In this document: in pieces, positions 49,797 to 60,899 of the stretch
Layout: each line of letters opens with the position of its first letter
Position numbering within the stretch: position 1 is the first letter of the stretch
Source: Henriciella sp.
Lineage (GTDB): Bacteria > Pseudomonadota > Alphaproteobacteria > Caulobacterales > Hyphomonadaceae
DNA: 64,000 nucleotides
Assembly: GCA_029238175.1 (NCBI GenBank)
Contig: JAQWGO010000050.1
Location: forward strand, 1-64,000
Reading direction: 5' to 3'
Notes under the pieces: generated by a model
The model's input: the letters and a program-made list of their open reading frames with translations, nothing else
What the model was told of the DNA's origin: nothing
Databases searched by the model: none
Program-made: the position numbers and the translations under genes

Positions 49797-50066
49797 ATGT
49801 CGATTACACTTGAGCGTAAAGCTGAACTGATCAAAAAATTCGCCCGCACCGAAGGCGATACAGGCTCTCCGGAAGTCCAGGTTGCGATCCTTACAGAACG
49901 GATTAACAATCTTACTGGTCACTTCCAGACCAATAAAAAAGATAACCACTCGCGTCGCGGCCTCCTTACTATGGTTGCCACACGACGTAAGCTTCTCGAC
50001 TATGTGAAGCGCAAAGAAGTAGCGCGTTATGATGCGCTGATTAAAGAGCTCGGCATTCGCCGCTAG
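49797..50066 (+). CDS. rpsO: 30S ribosomal protein S15
   Basis: [29 protein letters not shown]. Confidence 0.98.
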   Translation: MSITLERKAELIKKFARTEGDTGSPEVQVAILTERINNLTGHFQTNKKDNHSRRGLLTMVATRRKLLDYVKRKEVARYDALIKELGIRR

Positions 50067-50079
50067 GCTCGACCAAACA

Positions 50080-50113
50080 AGCCCGCCGATCATGGGGATC
50101 TGGCGGGCTTTTT
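50080..50113 (+). terminator. rpsO-pnp intercistronic hairpin/terminator
   Basis: GCCCGCC-GATC...GATC-T-GGCGGGC-TTTTT. Confidence 0.8.
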
Positions 50114-50138
50114 CGTATGTACATGAAAGACAAAACGT

Positions 50139-52265
50139 ATGTTTGATAAACACTCAGTCTCGCTGGAATGGGCCGGCCGGACACTGAAAATCGAAACGGG
50201 CCAAGTGGCTCGCCAAGCCGACGGCGCTGTGATGATCACCTATGGTGAAACAACGCTGCTCGCGACCGCAACATTCGCAAAATCTGCGAAGCCGGGACAA
50301 GACTTCTTCCCGTTGACGGTCAACTATATGGAAAAATATTACGCATCAGGCCGTATCCCAGGTGGCTTCTTCAAACGTGAAGGCCGCCCGACAGAAAAAG
50401 AGACGCTAACGTCTCGCCTGATCGACCGCCCAATTCGTCCGCTTTTCGTTGAAGGCTTTAAGAACGAAGTACAGGTTGTCCTGACTGCTGTTTCTTACGA
50501 TCTTGAAAACGATCCAGACGTCATCGGCATGATCGGCGCTTCTGCGGCGCTCGTCCTTTCTGGCGCTCCATTCATGGGCCCAATCGGCGCGGCACGCGTG
50601 GGTTACAAAGATGGTGAGTACATCATCAACCCAACAATCGATCAGATGGAAGATACTGATCTTGACCTTGTTGTCGCGGGAACAAAAGACGCGGTGATGA
50701 TGGTTGAATCTGAAGCGAAAGAGCTTTCAGAAGAGATCATGCTCGGCGCGGTTATGGCTGGCCATGATGCGATGCAGCCAGTGATCGATGCAATTATTCA
50801 GCTTGCTGAAGCTGCCGCTAAAGAGCCATTTGAATTTGAAGCTGAAGATGTTTCGTCTGAATTGAAGGCGATCCAAGATCTTGTTGGCAGCGAGCTTTCA
50901 AAAGCTTACCAGTTGACTGAAAAGCTTGAGCGTCAGGCTGCGGTTGGTGAAGCACGTAAAAAAGCTGCTGAAGCGCTCGTTGCGACTGAAGACAAGCCGG
51001 ACGGCATGCCAGACGGCGTTTTTAAAACGGCGTTCAAAAAAGCCGAAGCCAAAACAGTTCGCGGTGACGTGATCAAAACCGGTAAACGTATCGATGGTCG
51101 CGGCCTTGCCGACATCCGCCCGATCCTTGCTGAAGCTGGCTTCTTGCCACGAACACACGGTTCTGCATTGTTCACACGTGGTGAAACACAAGCAATCTGT
51201 GTAGCTACGCTGGGTACATCTGACGATGAGCAGTACATTGATGGCCTCGATGGCCTGCACAAAGCCAAGTTCATGCTGCACTATAACTTCCCGCCATACT
51301 CTGTCGGGGAAACAGGTCGCATGGGTGGCACTAGCCGCCGCGAAACAGGTCACGGTAAACTTGCATGGCGCGCCCTAAAAGCCGTTCTGCCAGAGCACGA
51401 AGACTTCCCATACACGATCCGCATGGTGTCAGAGATTACTGAATCTAACGGTTCATCTTCTATGGCGACGGTTTGTGGTTGTTCACTTGCGATGATGGAT
51501 GCAGGCGTACCGCTAAAGCGTCCCGTGTCTGGTATCGCAATGGGTCTGATCAAGGATGAAGAGGGCATTGCTGTCCTGTCTGATATCCTTGGTGACGAAG
51601 ACCACCTTGGTGACATGGACTTTAAAGTGGCCGGTACAGAAGCTGGTCTAACCAGCCTTCAGATGGACATTAAGATCGCTGGTATCACAAAAGACATCAT
51701 GGAAACTGCGCTTGAACAGGCCAAGGGCGGGCGTATGCACATCCTTGCTGAGATGGCTAAAGGTCTTGACGGTGCTCGCGAAGAGCTTGCCGAGAACGCA
51801 CCACAGATGGAAATCATCAAAGTGCCTTCTGATAAGATCCGTGACGTTATCGGTTCTGGCGGCAAAGTTATCCGCGGTATCGTTGAAGAGTCGGGCGCTA
51901 AAGTGAACATCGATGATGACGGTACAGTGCAGGTTTCTGCGATTGACCGCCCGTCTATCGAAAAAGCACTTAAGATGATCAAAGAGATCGTTGCTGAGCC
52001 AGAAGTTGGCGAAATCTACGAAGGTAAGGTCGTTTCGATCAAAGACTTCGGCGCATTCGTAAACTTCTTCGGTCCAAAGGACGGCCTTGTACACGTTAGC
52101 CAAATGGCGAACGAGCGTATCGGTCACCCGAAAGACGTCGTCTCTGAAGGCCAGACAGTTTACGTTAAACTGATGGGTTTCGATGATCGCGGCAAAGTCC
52201 GCCTTTCAATGAAGAACGTTGATCAGGAAACTGGCAAAGAAGCGGCTCAGGAAGACGGCGAGTAA
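50139..52265 (+). CDS. pnp: polyribonucleotide nucleotidyltransferase
   Basis: 708 aa; KH ([27 protein letters not shown]) and S1 domains; downstream of rpsO. Confidence 0.98.
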   Translation: MFDKHSVSLEWAGRTLKIETGQVARQADGAVMITYGETTLLATATFAKSAKPGQDFFPLTVNYMEKYYASGRIPGGFFKREGRPTEKETLTSRLIDRPIRPLFVEGFKNEVQVVLTAVSYDLENDPDVIGMIGASAALVLSGAPFMGPIGAARVGYKDGEYIINPTIDQMEDTDLDLVVAGTKDAVMMVESEAKELSEEIMLGAVMAGHDAMQPVIDAIIQLAEAAAKEPFEFEAEDVSSELKAIQDLVGSELSKAYQLTEKLERQAAVGEARKKAAEALVATEDKPDGMPDGVFKTAFKKAEAKTVRGDVIKTGKRIDGRGLADIRPILAEAGFLPRTHGSALFTRGETQAICVATLGTSDDEQYIDGLDGLHKAKFMLHYNFPPYSVGETGRMGGTSRRETGHGKLAWRALKAVLPEHEDFPYTIRMVSEITESNGSSSMATVCGCSLAMMDAGVPLKRPVSGIAMGLIKDEEGIAVLSDILGDEDHLGDMDFKVAGTEAGLTSLQMDIKIAGITKDIMETALEQAKGGRMHILAEMAKGLDGAREELAENAPQMEIIKVPSDKIRDVIGSGGKVIRGIVEESGAKVNIDDDGTVQVSAIDRPSIEKALKMIKEIVAEPEVGEIYEGKVVSIKDFGAFVNFFGPKDGLVHVSQMANERIGHPKDVVSEGQTVYVKLMGFDDRGKVRLSMKNVDQETGKEAAQEDGE

Positions 52266-52300
52266 TCGTCCCACCCCTCACCCGTTAGCGCCTAAAGAAA

Positions 52301-52327
52301 GGCCGTCTCATTTGAGACGGCCTTTTT
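52301..52327 (+). terminator. intrinsic terminator after pnp
   Basis: GGCCGTCTC-ATTT-GAGACGGCC-TTTTT. Confidence 0.92.
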
Positions 52328-52395
52328 CTTTGGAAAATATTCCGGCACCAGTGTAATTTTAATCCGAAATCGGACATATTTGAATTGACACGGAA

Positions 52396-53253
52396 TTGTC
52401 ACATAAGTTACCGATGGGTATGTTACAAAAATATGACACCCTTAAATCATCCATCCTGTTAGCAATCGCGGCCGCAGGGGGACTTACGATCGCTCCATTT
52501 GCAACCGCTGAAGTGGCCTGCCACGGGGCCGATGGCTATGGTCCTACAGTCGCCACTTATGTTACAGAAGCATCTGCTTGCATTGCCGCATCTGACGCGA
52601 TCCGTACAGATTTTGCAGACGAGCTAGTTGAGCGCATGAACCGCGACCGTGCTGCAACAGGAATTAAAGCCTTACAGCGACGCACAAGTCTCGATAAAGC
52701 AGCCCAAGCGCATGCACTGGACATGGCCACACGTAATTATGCTGATCATCTAGATAAAGAAGGCCGCGATCACCTTTTCCGCGTGCGCGCTTTTGACAGA
52801 TCCATGTTGGCTGGAAACACAGGCGCAAATGTCTTGATTTCAGAAAGCGGTGCTGATGCAGCGGATATATACGTTGCCATGCTGGAAGATGAGCTGAATG
52901 CTGAAAACCTCGCGCGCGAAGGGTTCACGCATGTTGGGCTTGGTGTCGTGAGGCACGGGGGCATATCATACGTTGTCCAAGTCTTCACGACGATGGAAGG
53001 CGAACTGACGCAAGATTTACCCCTGACGCTTGCAGGGACGACACCAATACGTGCCAATCTGGCGGGCAAAAGCAATGAAGCTGTTGCTTGGGGCATAACA
53101 GATGCAGTATCAGGCGAAGTTATAGCCAAGGGAAATACAAGCCGCGTTCGCGCATCCCGCCTAGGAACGTCGCCTGCCGCTGCCTTAGACATTGTGGTGA
53201 GCGCGAGTACAGACTTGCTCGTATTGAAGGGACCTTTAGTCTCAGCGCGCTAA
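52396..53253 (+). CDS. CAP/SCP-domain secreted protein
   Basis: ELVERMNRDRAATGIKALQRRTSLDKAAQAHALDMATRNYADH...THVGLGVV. Confidence 0.85.
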   Translation: MSHKLPMGMLQKYDTLKSSILLAIAAAGGLTIAPFATAEVACHGADGYGPTVATYVTEASACIAASDAIRTDFADELVERMNRDRAATGIKALQRRTSLDKAAQAHALDMATRNYADHLDKEGRDHLFRVRAFDRSMLAGNTGANVLISESGADAADIYVAMLEDELNAENLAREGFTHVGLGVVRHGGISYVVQVFTTMEGELTQDLPLTLAGTTPIRANLAGKSNEAVAWGITDAVSGEVIAKGNTSRVRASRLGTSPAAALDIVVSASTDLLVLKGPLVSAR

Positions 53254-53451
53254 AAATGTACCAGATACAAAAACGAGGCCATAAACTTTTTCGCGACCAA
53301 AGAAGCCGCCTGAATGCGCCTGACGTTTCCCATCGAGAAGAACTTCATCCCACAGCAAGTTACGACGCCATTGCAGCACGTGCATTCGTTCATCTTTGGT
53401 GATCTTGATATCTACTTCATGTAAACCGAGGCGGACGAGTTCTGCGTGCAT
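53242..53451 (-). CDS. small hypothetical protein
   Basis: 69 aa ORF with plausible promoter and SD upstream; no recognised family. Confidence 0.5.
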   Translation of the reverse strand: MHAELVRLGLHEVDIKITKDERMHVLQWRRNLLWDEVLLDGKRQAHSGGFFGREKVYGLVFVSGTFLAR

Positions 53452-53472
53452 AAAAAAAGCCCTTTCAGATTA

Positions 53473-53512
53473 TTATCGAATAACGATAACATCCAAAAAG
53501 GCTTTCAGTCAA
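53473..53512 (-). promoter_or_regulatory. sigma70-like promoter with overlapping 17-bp dyad
   Basis: Minus strand TTGACT-N17-TTATCGTTATTCGATAA. Confidence 0.4.
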
Positions 53513-53530
53513 ACAGATTTTTTATTGACG

Positions 53531-54151
53531 CTACTTCTCCGCGTGGCGCAGGAAGCGGTTGCGTAAGTCTTTGTCGGTTTTGAACACGCCCGTAAACTGG
53601 GTCGTGATCGTTGTGACGTCTTTGTGGTGAACGCCGCGCGTCGACATGCACTGGTGCTCTGCATCGATAAGAACTGCAACACCCATAGGAGCGAGGCTTT
53701 CAGTGATCGCATCACAGATTTGAGCGGTCATCGTTTCTTGTGTCTGCAACCGCTTTGAGAATATCTCAACAACGCGCGCAAGCTTGGAAATACCAACAAC
53801 AGCCTGCGTCGGCATATATGCGACATAAGCCTTGCCGAGGAAGGGTGCCATGTGATGCTCACAATGGCTCTCAACGTCGATATTTCTCAACATCACGATA
53901 TCATCATAGCCCTGCACGTCATCGAACGTGCGAGAGAGATATGTTACGGGATCTTCGTCATATCCAGCGAACCATTCTTTATAGGCTTTCACGACGCGCT
54001 TTGGCGTATCGAGAAGCCCTTCACGCTTAGGGTCGTCTCCAGCCCATGCGATAAGTGTGCGGACTGCGTCCATGGCTTCTTCTTGTGAAGGACGAACAAC
54101 TTCTTCTGCGCGCACGATTTGATCTTTCGGAGTGATGGCATCCATGGCCAT
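53531..54151 (-). CDS. folE: GTP cyclohydrolase I
   Basis: DIVMLRNIDVESHCEHHMAPFLGKAYVAYMP; start between 54205 and 54145 uncertain. Confidence 0.96.
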   Translation of the reverse strand: MAMDAITPKDQIVRAEEVVRPSQEEAMDAVRTLIAWAGDDPKREGLLDTPKRVVKAYKEWFAGYDEDPVTYLSRTFDDVQGYDDIVMLRNIDVESHCEHHMAPFLGKAYVAYMPTQAVVGISKLARVVEIFSKRLQTQETMTAQICDAITESLAPMGVAVLIDAEHQCMSTRGVHHKDVTTITTQFTGVFKTDKDLRNRFLRHAEK

Positions 54152-54421
54152 TGTATTAATCCTTAGCTGAGGGACGGAGGTCGAGCCGTGCTCACAGCGG
54201 TTCAATCAAGAACGTGCAAACCTGGACTTAACGCCCGCCCGGGGGTTGGACCCTCAGGGCGATAGTTAGGGACATAAGCACACATGCACCATGTTTCCAG
54301 ACTCTCTCTACGGCAAGCCATCACGATTGGATGACATGTATACAAAAATCTACGATATTTTTATCCGGCGCACTATGTCATCAGTTCGAAACGACAGAAT
54401 TCGAAGGCGAGCGATCTTGCC

Positions 54422-56296
54422 ATGACAGGCAAGGCAATAGTGATGACAGACCAAGCAAACATTGATCGCGGATCGACCTTCGCATCGGAAATTGAAGCCG
54501 ACAAAGCTCACCGCAGGAAAGCCCGGACCGCAAAACCACTACGCCGGCTCGCACCTTTTGTCCTTGCCTATCCCGGACTTTTGGCCGCATTCACGGTCTT
54601 TCTGTTCCTAGCATCTGCACTAACGCTAACATTGCCGGCGGCATTTAGGCTGGTGGTCGATTGCGGCTTCGGAGGCGCGTCAGACTCAGCGGCCTGCACC
54701 AATTTCACGCTCGGAACAGACCTGTCAGCTTATTTTGTTGGCGGGATTATCGTCGCGCTGCTTTTAGGCATGGTGAGCGCCCTTAGATACTATTTCATAT
54801 CCCGGTTAGGTGAACGCGTCATCGCGGATATCCGCAAGACCGTTTATGATCACCTGCTCAACCTTAGCCCAACATTCTATGCCCAAACGCGAACAGGTGA
54901 GGTTCTGTCGCGACTAACAACAGACACAACGCTGATCCAGACTGTGATCGGATCTTCAATCTCTATTGCGTTACGGACAACGGCAACGACCTCTGGTGCC
55001 CTCATTTTGATGGTGATTGTGAGCTGGAAACTATCCCTGCTCGTCCTCGCATTGGGCCCTCTTATCATACTGCCCGTCATGGCGTTCGGTCGGCGCATCC
55101 AACGCCTGTCACGGTCCAGCCAAGATAGTCTTGCAAATGCATCAGCGCGGGCCAGCGAAAGCTTGCGTGCGATTGAAACGGTTCAAGCTTTCACGCGCGA
55201 ACCGGAAGAGCGCGCCAATTTTGCTGGTGCAGTGGAACAGACTTACGGCGTCGCCTTGCGCCGAATACGCGTTAGAGCGTCAATGACGGCGATTATTTTC
55301 TCATTCATTCTCGCTGGCCTGATCGCGGTGCTTTGGTTTGGCGCTGTTCAAGTCAAAGGCGGCGCGATTACACCCGGCGCGATGACACAGTTTGTGATGT
55401 ATGCCTTCGTTGCCATTAGCGGCGTCAGCATGCTGACAGAAACATATGCTGAGGTCATGCGCGCAGCAGGTGCCACCGAGCGCCTTATGGAAATTCTCGC
55501 CGCGACGCCAGACATAAAAGCGCCCTCAAACCCACGGCAGCTACCTAAGCCGATCAGGGGCCGTATCGCGTTCGAAAGTGTGGACTTTTACTATCCCGCA
55601 CGGCCCGAGGCTGCGGCATTGAAAGGCGTGTCCTTTCAGGTTGAGCCGGGCCAAACGGTTGCCTTAGTTGGCCCGTCGGGCGCGGGCAAAAGCACGATGT
55701 TTCAACTGCTATTGCGCCTCTACGACCCTCAAGCGGGTAGCGTTCAAGTCGATAATATCGATATTAGGGAGCTGGACCCCAGCGCCCTGCGCGAAGGACT
55801 CTCGATCGTACAACAGAACGCCCCATTGTTTGGAGGTAGCGCGGCTGAGAATATTCGTTTTGGACGATCAAATGCCAGCGACGAAGACATGATTGCTGCG
55901 GCCAAAGCTGCGAATGCGCACGACTTTATCATGGCGCTTCCAGACGGCTATGACACACAATTAGGAGAAGCAGCGACAACGCTATCGGGCGGTCAACGTC
56001 AACGTCTCGCAATCGCGCGCGCCATTCTTCGCGAGGCACCGATCCTATTACTAGATGAGGCCACTAGCGCACTAGATTCAGAAAGCGAGCGCGCCATTCA
56101 GGATGCGTTTGAGCGCCTGTCAGCCGACCGCACAACGATTGTCATCGCCCACAGACTCGCAACTGTCCTCAAAGCCGACAAGATCGCTGTTATGGAAGAC
56201 GGACATATTGTCGATCAAGGCACACATGCCGAGCTTTTAGAGCGCGGCGGGCTTTATGCACGATTTGTTGAATTACAATTTGGAATGCAGACTTGA
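54422..56296 (+). CDS. ABC transporter, fused permease-ATPase (MsbA/ABCB type)
   Basis: VGPSGAGKSTMFQLLLRLY Walker A, LSGGQRQRLAIARAI, ILLLDEATSALD. Confidence 0.95.
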   Translation: MTGKAIVMTDQANIDRGSTFASEIEADKAHRRKARTAKPLRRLAPFVLAYPGLLAAFTVFLFLASALTLTLPAAFRLVVDCGFGGASDSAACTNFTLGTDLSAYFVGGIIVALLLGMVSALRYYFISRLGERVIADIRKTVYDHLLNLSPTFYAQTRTGEVLSRLTTDTTLIQTVIGSSISIALRTTATTSGALILMVIVSWKLSLLVLALGPLIILPVMAFGRRIQRLSRSSQDSLANASARASESLRAIETVQAFTREPEERANFAGAVEQTYGVALRRIRVRASMTAIIFSFILAGLIAVLWFGAVQVKGGAITPGAMTQFVMYAFVAISGVSMLTETYAEVMRAAGATERLMEILAATPDIKAPSNPRQLPKPIRGRIAFESVDFYYPARPEAAALKGVSFQVEPGQTVALVGPSGAGKSTMFQLLLRLYDPQAGSVQVDNIDIRELDPSALREGLSIVQQNAPLFGGSAAENIRFGRSNASDEDMIAAAKAANAHDFIMALPDGYDTQLGEAATTLSGGQRQRLAIARAILREAPILLLDEATSALDSESERAIQDAFERLSADRTTIVIAHRLATVLKADKIAVMEDGHIVDQGTHAELLERGGLYARFVELQFGMQT

Positions 56297-56326
56297 AACC
56301 ATAGAGACGAGCGATATTGGTTAGCT

Positions 56327-57388
56327 ATGCAGTTGATCAACAAAATACTCTTCGTCATTTTTTCTCTTTTTGTCGTGCAGCCATCTATGGCTGAAGATTT
56401 CAAAAATAGTGTTTCAAGTAGCCAACCGGTATCAATTGGCGCCACATATACAATTCATTCAACAGTTCTTGATCAAAACCGACGTATCACAATTCGGCTG
56501 CCAGACGTATATAGCACCAGATCACGTGATACGTTCCCATTAATTGTAATGGTCGATGGCGGCCCAAGTCAGGACTTCCCTCATATTGCTGGGCTTCTAC
56601 AGTACGCAGATCTGAACCACACACTATTGCCGGTCATCCTCGTAGGGGTCGAAACGATTGATCGACAGTATGAAATGACGCCTCCAGCACAAGACCCCCG
56701 TTACGATGAGCTGTTTGAAAGGCGGGGCGGGGCAGCGCAGTTTCGCGCCTATATTAGAGAAGACGTCCTGCCATGGATTGAAACAAACTACCGGATATCA
56801 GACGACCGAACACTTATTGGAGAGTCGTTAGGAGGACTTTTCGTTATCGACACGCTGCTGAGCGAGCCAGATCTTTTCAAAAAATACGCTGCGATCAGTC
56901 CTAGCTTGTGGTGGGACGATCTTGCAATTGCAAAGTCTGCCAAGCAATCTCTAGGTTCACTAAAACGGGGTGACCGCAAGTTATATGTGACGATGGGAAA
57001 TGAAGGCTGGAAAATGCAAGAAGGCCTAGATGTCCTACTTGAATCTTTGCGCGATATCAGTCCCCGAAAATTGAGTTGGATTTATACAGATCGGCGCAAT
57101 TCTGAGGAGCATGGCAGCATTTACAATCCATCTGCACTCGACGCATTTCGTCACTTTTATACGGCGCCTTTTCGCGTGGGGGCTGCGCGCAGTACCTTTT
57201 ATATGTTCGAGGGCGGCATAGCGCCCAAAATATCTAGACGTGCCGACCGCAGCCTTCGCAGGACCTGTTCTGCAAAAACGGCGCACAGAACTACATTCGA
57301 AGAGATCAACGCTGATCCAGTGGAATGGAATAGTGTCTGCGTGCTTGTTAAAACCGGACCAGCTGCAACAGAAACAAATATCCGCTAG
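56327..57388 (+). CDS. esterase-like alpha/beta hydrolase (Fes/IroE/YieL-type)
   Basis: Signal peptide; [39 protein letters not shown]. Confidence 0.82.
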   Translation: MQLINKILFVIFSLFVVQPSMAEDFKNSVSSSQPVSIGATYTIHSTVLDQNRRITIRLPDVYSTRSRDTFPLIVMVDGGPSQDFPHIAGLLQYADLNHTLLPVILVGVETIDRQYEMTPPAQDPRYDELFERRGGAAQFRAYIREDVLPWIETNYRISDDRTLIGESLGGLFVIDTLLSEPDLFKKYAAISPSLWWDDLAIAKSAKQSLGSLKRGDRKLYVTMGNEGWKMQEGLDVLLESLRDISPRKLSWIYTDRRNSEEHGSIYNPSALDAFRHFYTAPFRVGAARSTFYMFEGGIAPKISRRADRSLRRTCSAKTAHRTTFEEINADPVEWNSVCVLVKTGPAATETNIR

Positions 57389-59199
57389 TCACCATCCATC
57401 CGCAGCGCCGCCACAAATGCCTCTTGCGGGATTTCGACTTTGCCGAACTGGCGCATGCGCTGCTTACCCTTTTTCTGCTTTTCAAGCAGTTTCTTCTTTC
57501 GGGTCGCGTCGCCGCCATAGCATTTTGCGGTCACGTCTTTGCGTAGCGCTGAGATCGTTTCGCGCGCAATGACTTTACCGCCGATCGCAGCCTGAACCGG
57601 GATTTTGAACATTTGCCGCGGAATGAGGTCTTTCAAGCGCTCACACATTTGACGGCCCCTACCCTCTGCGCGGTCTCGGTGAACTAGCATAGCAAGCGCA
57701 TCTACCGGCTCATCATTAACCAGTATACTCATCTTCACGAGGTTTTCGGCGCGGTGGCCGATAATCTCATAATCAAAGCTCGCATAACCGCGCGAGATCG
57801 ACTTCAATCGATCATAGAAATCGAATACAACCTCGTTAAGTGGCAGCTCATACTGCACCATAGCCCGTCCGCCGACATAAGAGAGTTCCGTTTGAATACC
57901 CCGTCTGTCCTGACAAAGTTTCAAAATGGAACCTAGATATTCGTCGGGCGTATAGATTGTTGACTTAATCCACGGCTCCCGGATTTCCGCGACCTGTACA
58001 ATATCCGGCATATCAGCTGGATTATGCAGCTCAACCTCAGACCCGTCAGTCATTGTCATCTCATAGACAACGCTTGGCGCGGTTGCGATGAGATCAAGAT
58101 CAAACTCACGGCTTAGACGTTCTTGAATGATCTCTAAGTGAAGCAACCCAAGGAACCCGCACCGGAAACCCATACCGAGCGCGGCCGATGTCTCCATCTC
58201 CCAAGTAAAGCTTGCATCATTCAGACGCAGCTTGCTCATCGCAGCGCGCAAATCCTCAAAGTCACCGGCATCCATTGGGAAGAGACCGCAGAAAACAACC
58301 GGCTGAACTTCCTTATAGCCCGGCAGAGCTTCAGTTACGCCGCCTTTTTCCAAGGTGATCGTGTCACCAATCGCGCAATCTGCAACTTCTTTGATCGAGG
58401 CGACAAAGAAACCAACCTCGCCCGGACCCAGCTCATCTGTATCAGTCGGTTTCGGACGGAATGTGCCGACTTTATCCAACTCGTAAGTTGCACCCGTCTT
58501 CATCATTTTGATCTTTTGCTTGCGCTTCATCACGCCGTCAAAGATACGTACGATAACCACGACCCCGAGATAGGGGTCATAATAAGCATCAACCAGTGAA
58601 GCCTTCAGCGGCTTATCAACTTCGCCTTCTGGCGGGGGCGGCAAACGATTGACGATTGCCTCAAGCACATCCTCAATGCCGAAGCCTGTTTTAGCAGAAA
58701 TTTCGACAGCGTCTGACGCATCAAGCCCGATAACATCCTCGATCTGCTGCTTTACAGCAGGCACATCGGCGGCTGGAAGGTCAATTTTATTCAGAACAGG
58801 CACGATTTCATGATTTTGATCAATCGCCTGATAGACGTTGGCAAGGGTTTGCGCCTCAACCCCTTGTGACGCATCCACAATCAGAAGCGATCCCTCACAA
58901 GCGGCTAGACAGCGCGATACTTCATAAGAAAAGTCCACGTGACCGGGCGTATCCATCAGGTTCAACGCATAGGTTTCACCATCCTTGGCCGTATAATCAA
59001 TTCGCACGGTCTGCGCTTTGATCGTAATACCGCGCTCTTTCTCAATATCCATCGAGTCGAGCACTTGCTCTGACATTTCCCGATCAGTCAGCGTCCCAGT
59101 GCTTTGGATCAAGCGATCCGCAAGCGTCGACTTACCGTGGTCAATGTGGGCCACAATGGAGAAGTTTCGGATTTTATCGCGTGGTGTCATAAGGGCCAT
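57385..59199 (-). CDS. lepA: elongation factor 4
   Basis: [36 protein letters not shown]. Confidence 0.98.
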   Translation of the reverse strand: MALMTPRDKIRNFSIVAHIDHGKSTLADRLIQSTGTLTDREMSEQVLDSMDIEKERGITIKAQTVRIDYTAKDGETYALNLMDTPGHVDFSYEVSRCLAACEGSLLIVDASQGVEAQTLANVYQAIDQNHEIVPVLNKIDLPAADVPAVKQQIEDVIGLDASDAVEISAKTGFGIEDVLEAIVNRLPPPPEGEVDKPLKASLVDAYYDPYLGVVVIVRIFDGVMKRKQKIKMMKTGATYELDKVGTFRPKPTDTDELGPGEVGFFVASIKEVADCAIGDTITLEKGGVTEALPGYKEVQPVVFCGLFPMDAGDFEDLRAAMSKLRLNDASFTWEMETSAALGMGFRCGFLGLLHLEIIQERLSREFDLDLIATAPSVVYEMTMTDGSEVELHNPADMPDIVQVAEIREPWIKSTIYTPDEYLGSILKLCQDRRGIQTELSYVGGRAMVQYELPLNEVVFDFYDRLKSISRGYASFDYEIIGHRAENLVKMSILVNDEPVDALAMLVHRDRAEGRGRQMCERLKDLIPRQMFKIPVQAAIGGKVIARETISALRKDVTAKCYGGDATRKKKLLEKQKKGKQRMRQFGKVEIPQEAFVAALRMDGD

Positions 59200-59289
59200 A
59201 TAGCCGCGCTTACACGCCGCGCCTAGCGCCTTTCGCTGCGGCGTCTTATGTCTTAGCAGAATGATGCAGTTAATGAGGCAAAAAACGGC

Positions 59290-59772
59290 ATGATCAGGCT
59301 CTATAAACGCGGCGCCGACGGCAAGGCTCTAGCCTATCATGAAGCGTGGGTTGAACCTGAAAATCGGCGCATCGTCGAACATTGGGGCCTTCTAGGCGAA
59401 GAAGGCGAAACCGATACTTATCGGATCAAATTGCTTGGTTCTCTAAAAAAGCAGTTCAATAGCGTTCTGGACCCAGCGCGCGGCGAAGGGTTCACCGAAA
59501 TTGCCGAGGGCGATTATGCTTCGCTCATCATCGAGTATGAAACCGCTGGCGGCGTAATTGGTGAAAGTACCGACAAACGTGACAACCTCGAAGAAGCCCT
59601 TAACCAAAAGCTGGGCTGGACAGGGCTTGGCTATTGCGAAGGCATTGAGACCGACGCGGGCACGATGGCTGTTGCGTGCTTTGTTGTCGATTATGATCTT
59701 GCCTTACAAATTATCGAAACCAGTCTTAAAGACACTGAGTTCGGTGATTATTCCCGAATTTACCAAGAATAG
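59290..59772 (+). CDS. hypothetical protein with WGR-like N-terminus
   Basis: [38 protein letters not shown]. Confidence 0.65.
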   Translation: MIRLYKRGADGKALAYHEAWVEPENRRIVEHWGLLGEEGETDTYRIKLLGSLKKQFNSVLDPARGEGFTEIAEGDYASLIIEYETAGGVIGESTDKRDNLEEALNQKLGWTGLGYCEGIETDAGTMAVACFVVDYDLALQIIETSLKDTEFGDYSRIYQE

Positions 59773-59786
59773 GCTAGAAGATTGCC

Positions 59787-60899
59787 ATGGCCGATGCGCA
59801 GACCTTGATTGACAAAACGCCGACGAAACAAGTTGGCATGACGCCCGAAGGCTGGCTAACCGATAGCTGGTATCTGGCTGCGCCTTCAGCTGAAATCAAA
59901 GCGGGCAAGCAGGTCCGCAAAATGATCCTTGGTCAGCCGATTGTCGTTGGCCGCACAGAAGCTGGCGAACCCTTTGCGCTGCGCGACATCTGTCCGCATC
60001 GTCTTGTTCCCCTAAGCGCGGGCCGCCAGGTCGAGACTGACGGTCAAGCAACATTGGAATGTCCCTATCATGGTTGGCGTTTTGGCACTGATGGCGTGTG
60101 CAAGCACATGCCAAGCCTTACCGAAGACAGCCCATACGACCCGACCAAAACAAAAGTACGCCGCTATCCCACTCATGAGGCCAATGGCGCGCTATACTTA
60201 TTCATTTCGGATAATCCCCGCTTTGATGATGTGCCGGATGTGCCTGTTCCCAATTTTGGGCTGCTGCCGGACAAACCAAAGTTCATTGTCGAGGATGTTT
60301 TCAACGCCCATATGGATGACGCTGTTGTCGGCTTGATGGATCCAGCGCACGTTCCGTTCGTCCATAATCAATGGTGGTGGCGCCCGCCCTCAGTCGGATT
60401 GAAGCTGAAAGAAAAGCAATTCAGTCCCGCCGAACGCGGCTGGGCGATCGATCGACATAAAACAAGTTCCAATTCGAAACTCTATAAATGGGTATTTGGA
60501 GATAATGTTGAAACCGAGATCATTTTCCAGCTTCCGGGTTATCGTTGGGAGATTATTTCAAACGACAAAGCACGTTTGCTGACGCTGACATGCCTCACGC
60601 CTGAAGGCTCAAAGAAAACGCGCGTCACGCAGTTCACATGGTGGACAGGCGCACCGCTGCTAAATCTCACGATCCCAATCGCTAAGCCGATGGGCAGAAA
60701 ATTCCTGCGCCAAGACGGCGACATGGTTGATCTGCAAAACCTAGGCATGGACCATCAAAAATCGATGATGTGGATCGACGACATCGATATTCAGGCAAAA
60801 TGGTATCAGATGCTAAAGAAGGAATGGACCGCAAGCCGGGCTGGCGGTCGTCCTTTTGAGAATAAGATTAAGCCCAGAACGTTGAAGTGGCGCAGTTAG
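59787..60899 (+). CDS. Rieske [2Fe-2S] aromatic-ring-hydroxylating oxygenase-like
   Basis: CPHRLVPLSAG...CPYHGWRF Rieske motif; DPAHVPFVHNQWWW. Confidence 0.92.
   Translation: MADAQTLIDKTPTKQVGMTPEGWLTDSWYLAAPSAEIKAGKQVRKMILGQPIVVGRTEAGEPFALRDICPHRLVPLSAGRQVETDGQATLECPYHGWRFGTDGVCKHMPSLTEDSPYDPTKTKVRRYPTHEANGALYLFISDNPRFDDVPDVPVPNFGLLPDKPKFIVEDVFNAHMDDAVVGLMDPAHVPFVHNQWWWRPPSVGLKLKEKQFSPAERGWAIDRHKTSSNSKLYKWVFGDNVETEIIFQLPGYRWEIISNDKARLLTLTCLTPEGSKKTRVTQFTWWTGAPLLNLTIPIAKPMGRKFLRQDGDMVDLQNLGMDHQKSMMWIDDIDIQAKWYQMLKKEWTASRAGGRPFENKIKPRTLKWRS

Noticed and set aside
51648-52127. 159-aa minus-strand ORF within pnp
   Set aside because: Antisense shadow of pnp.
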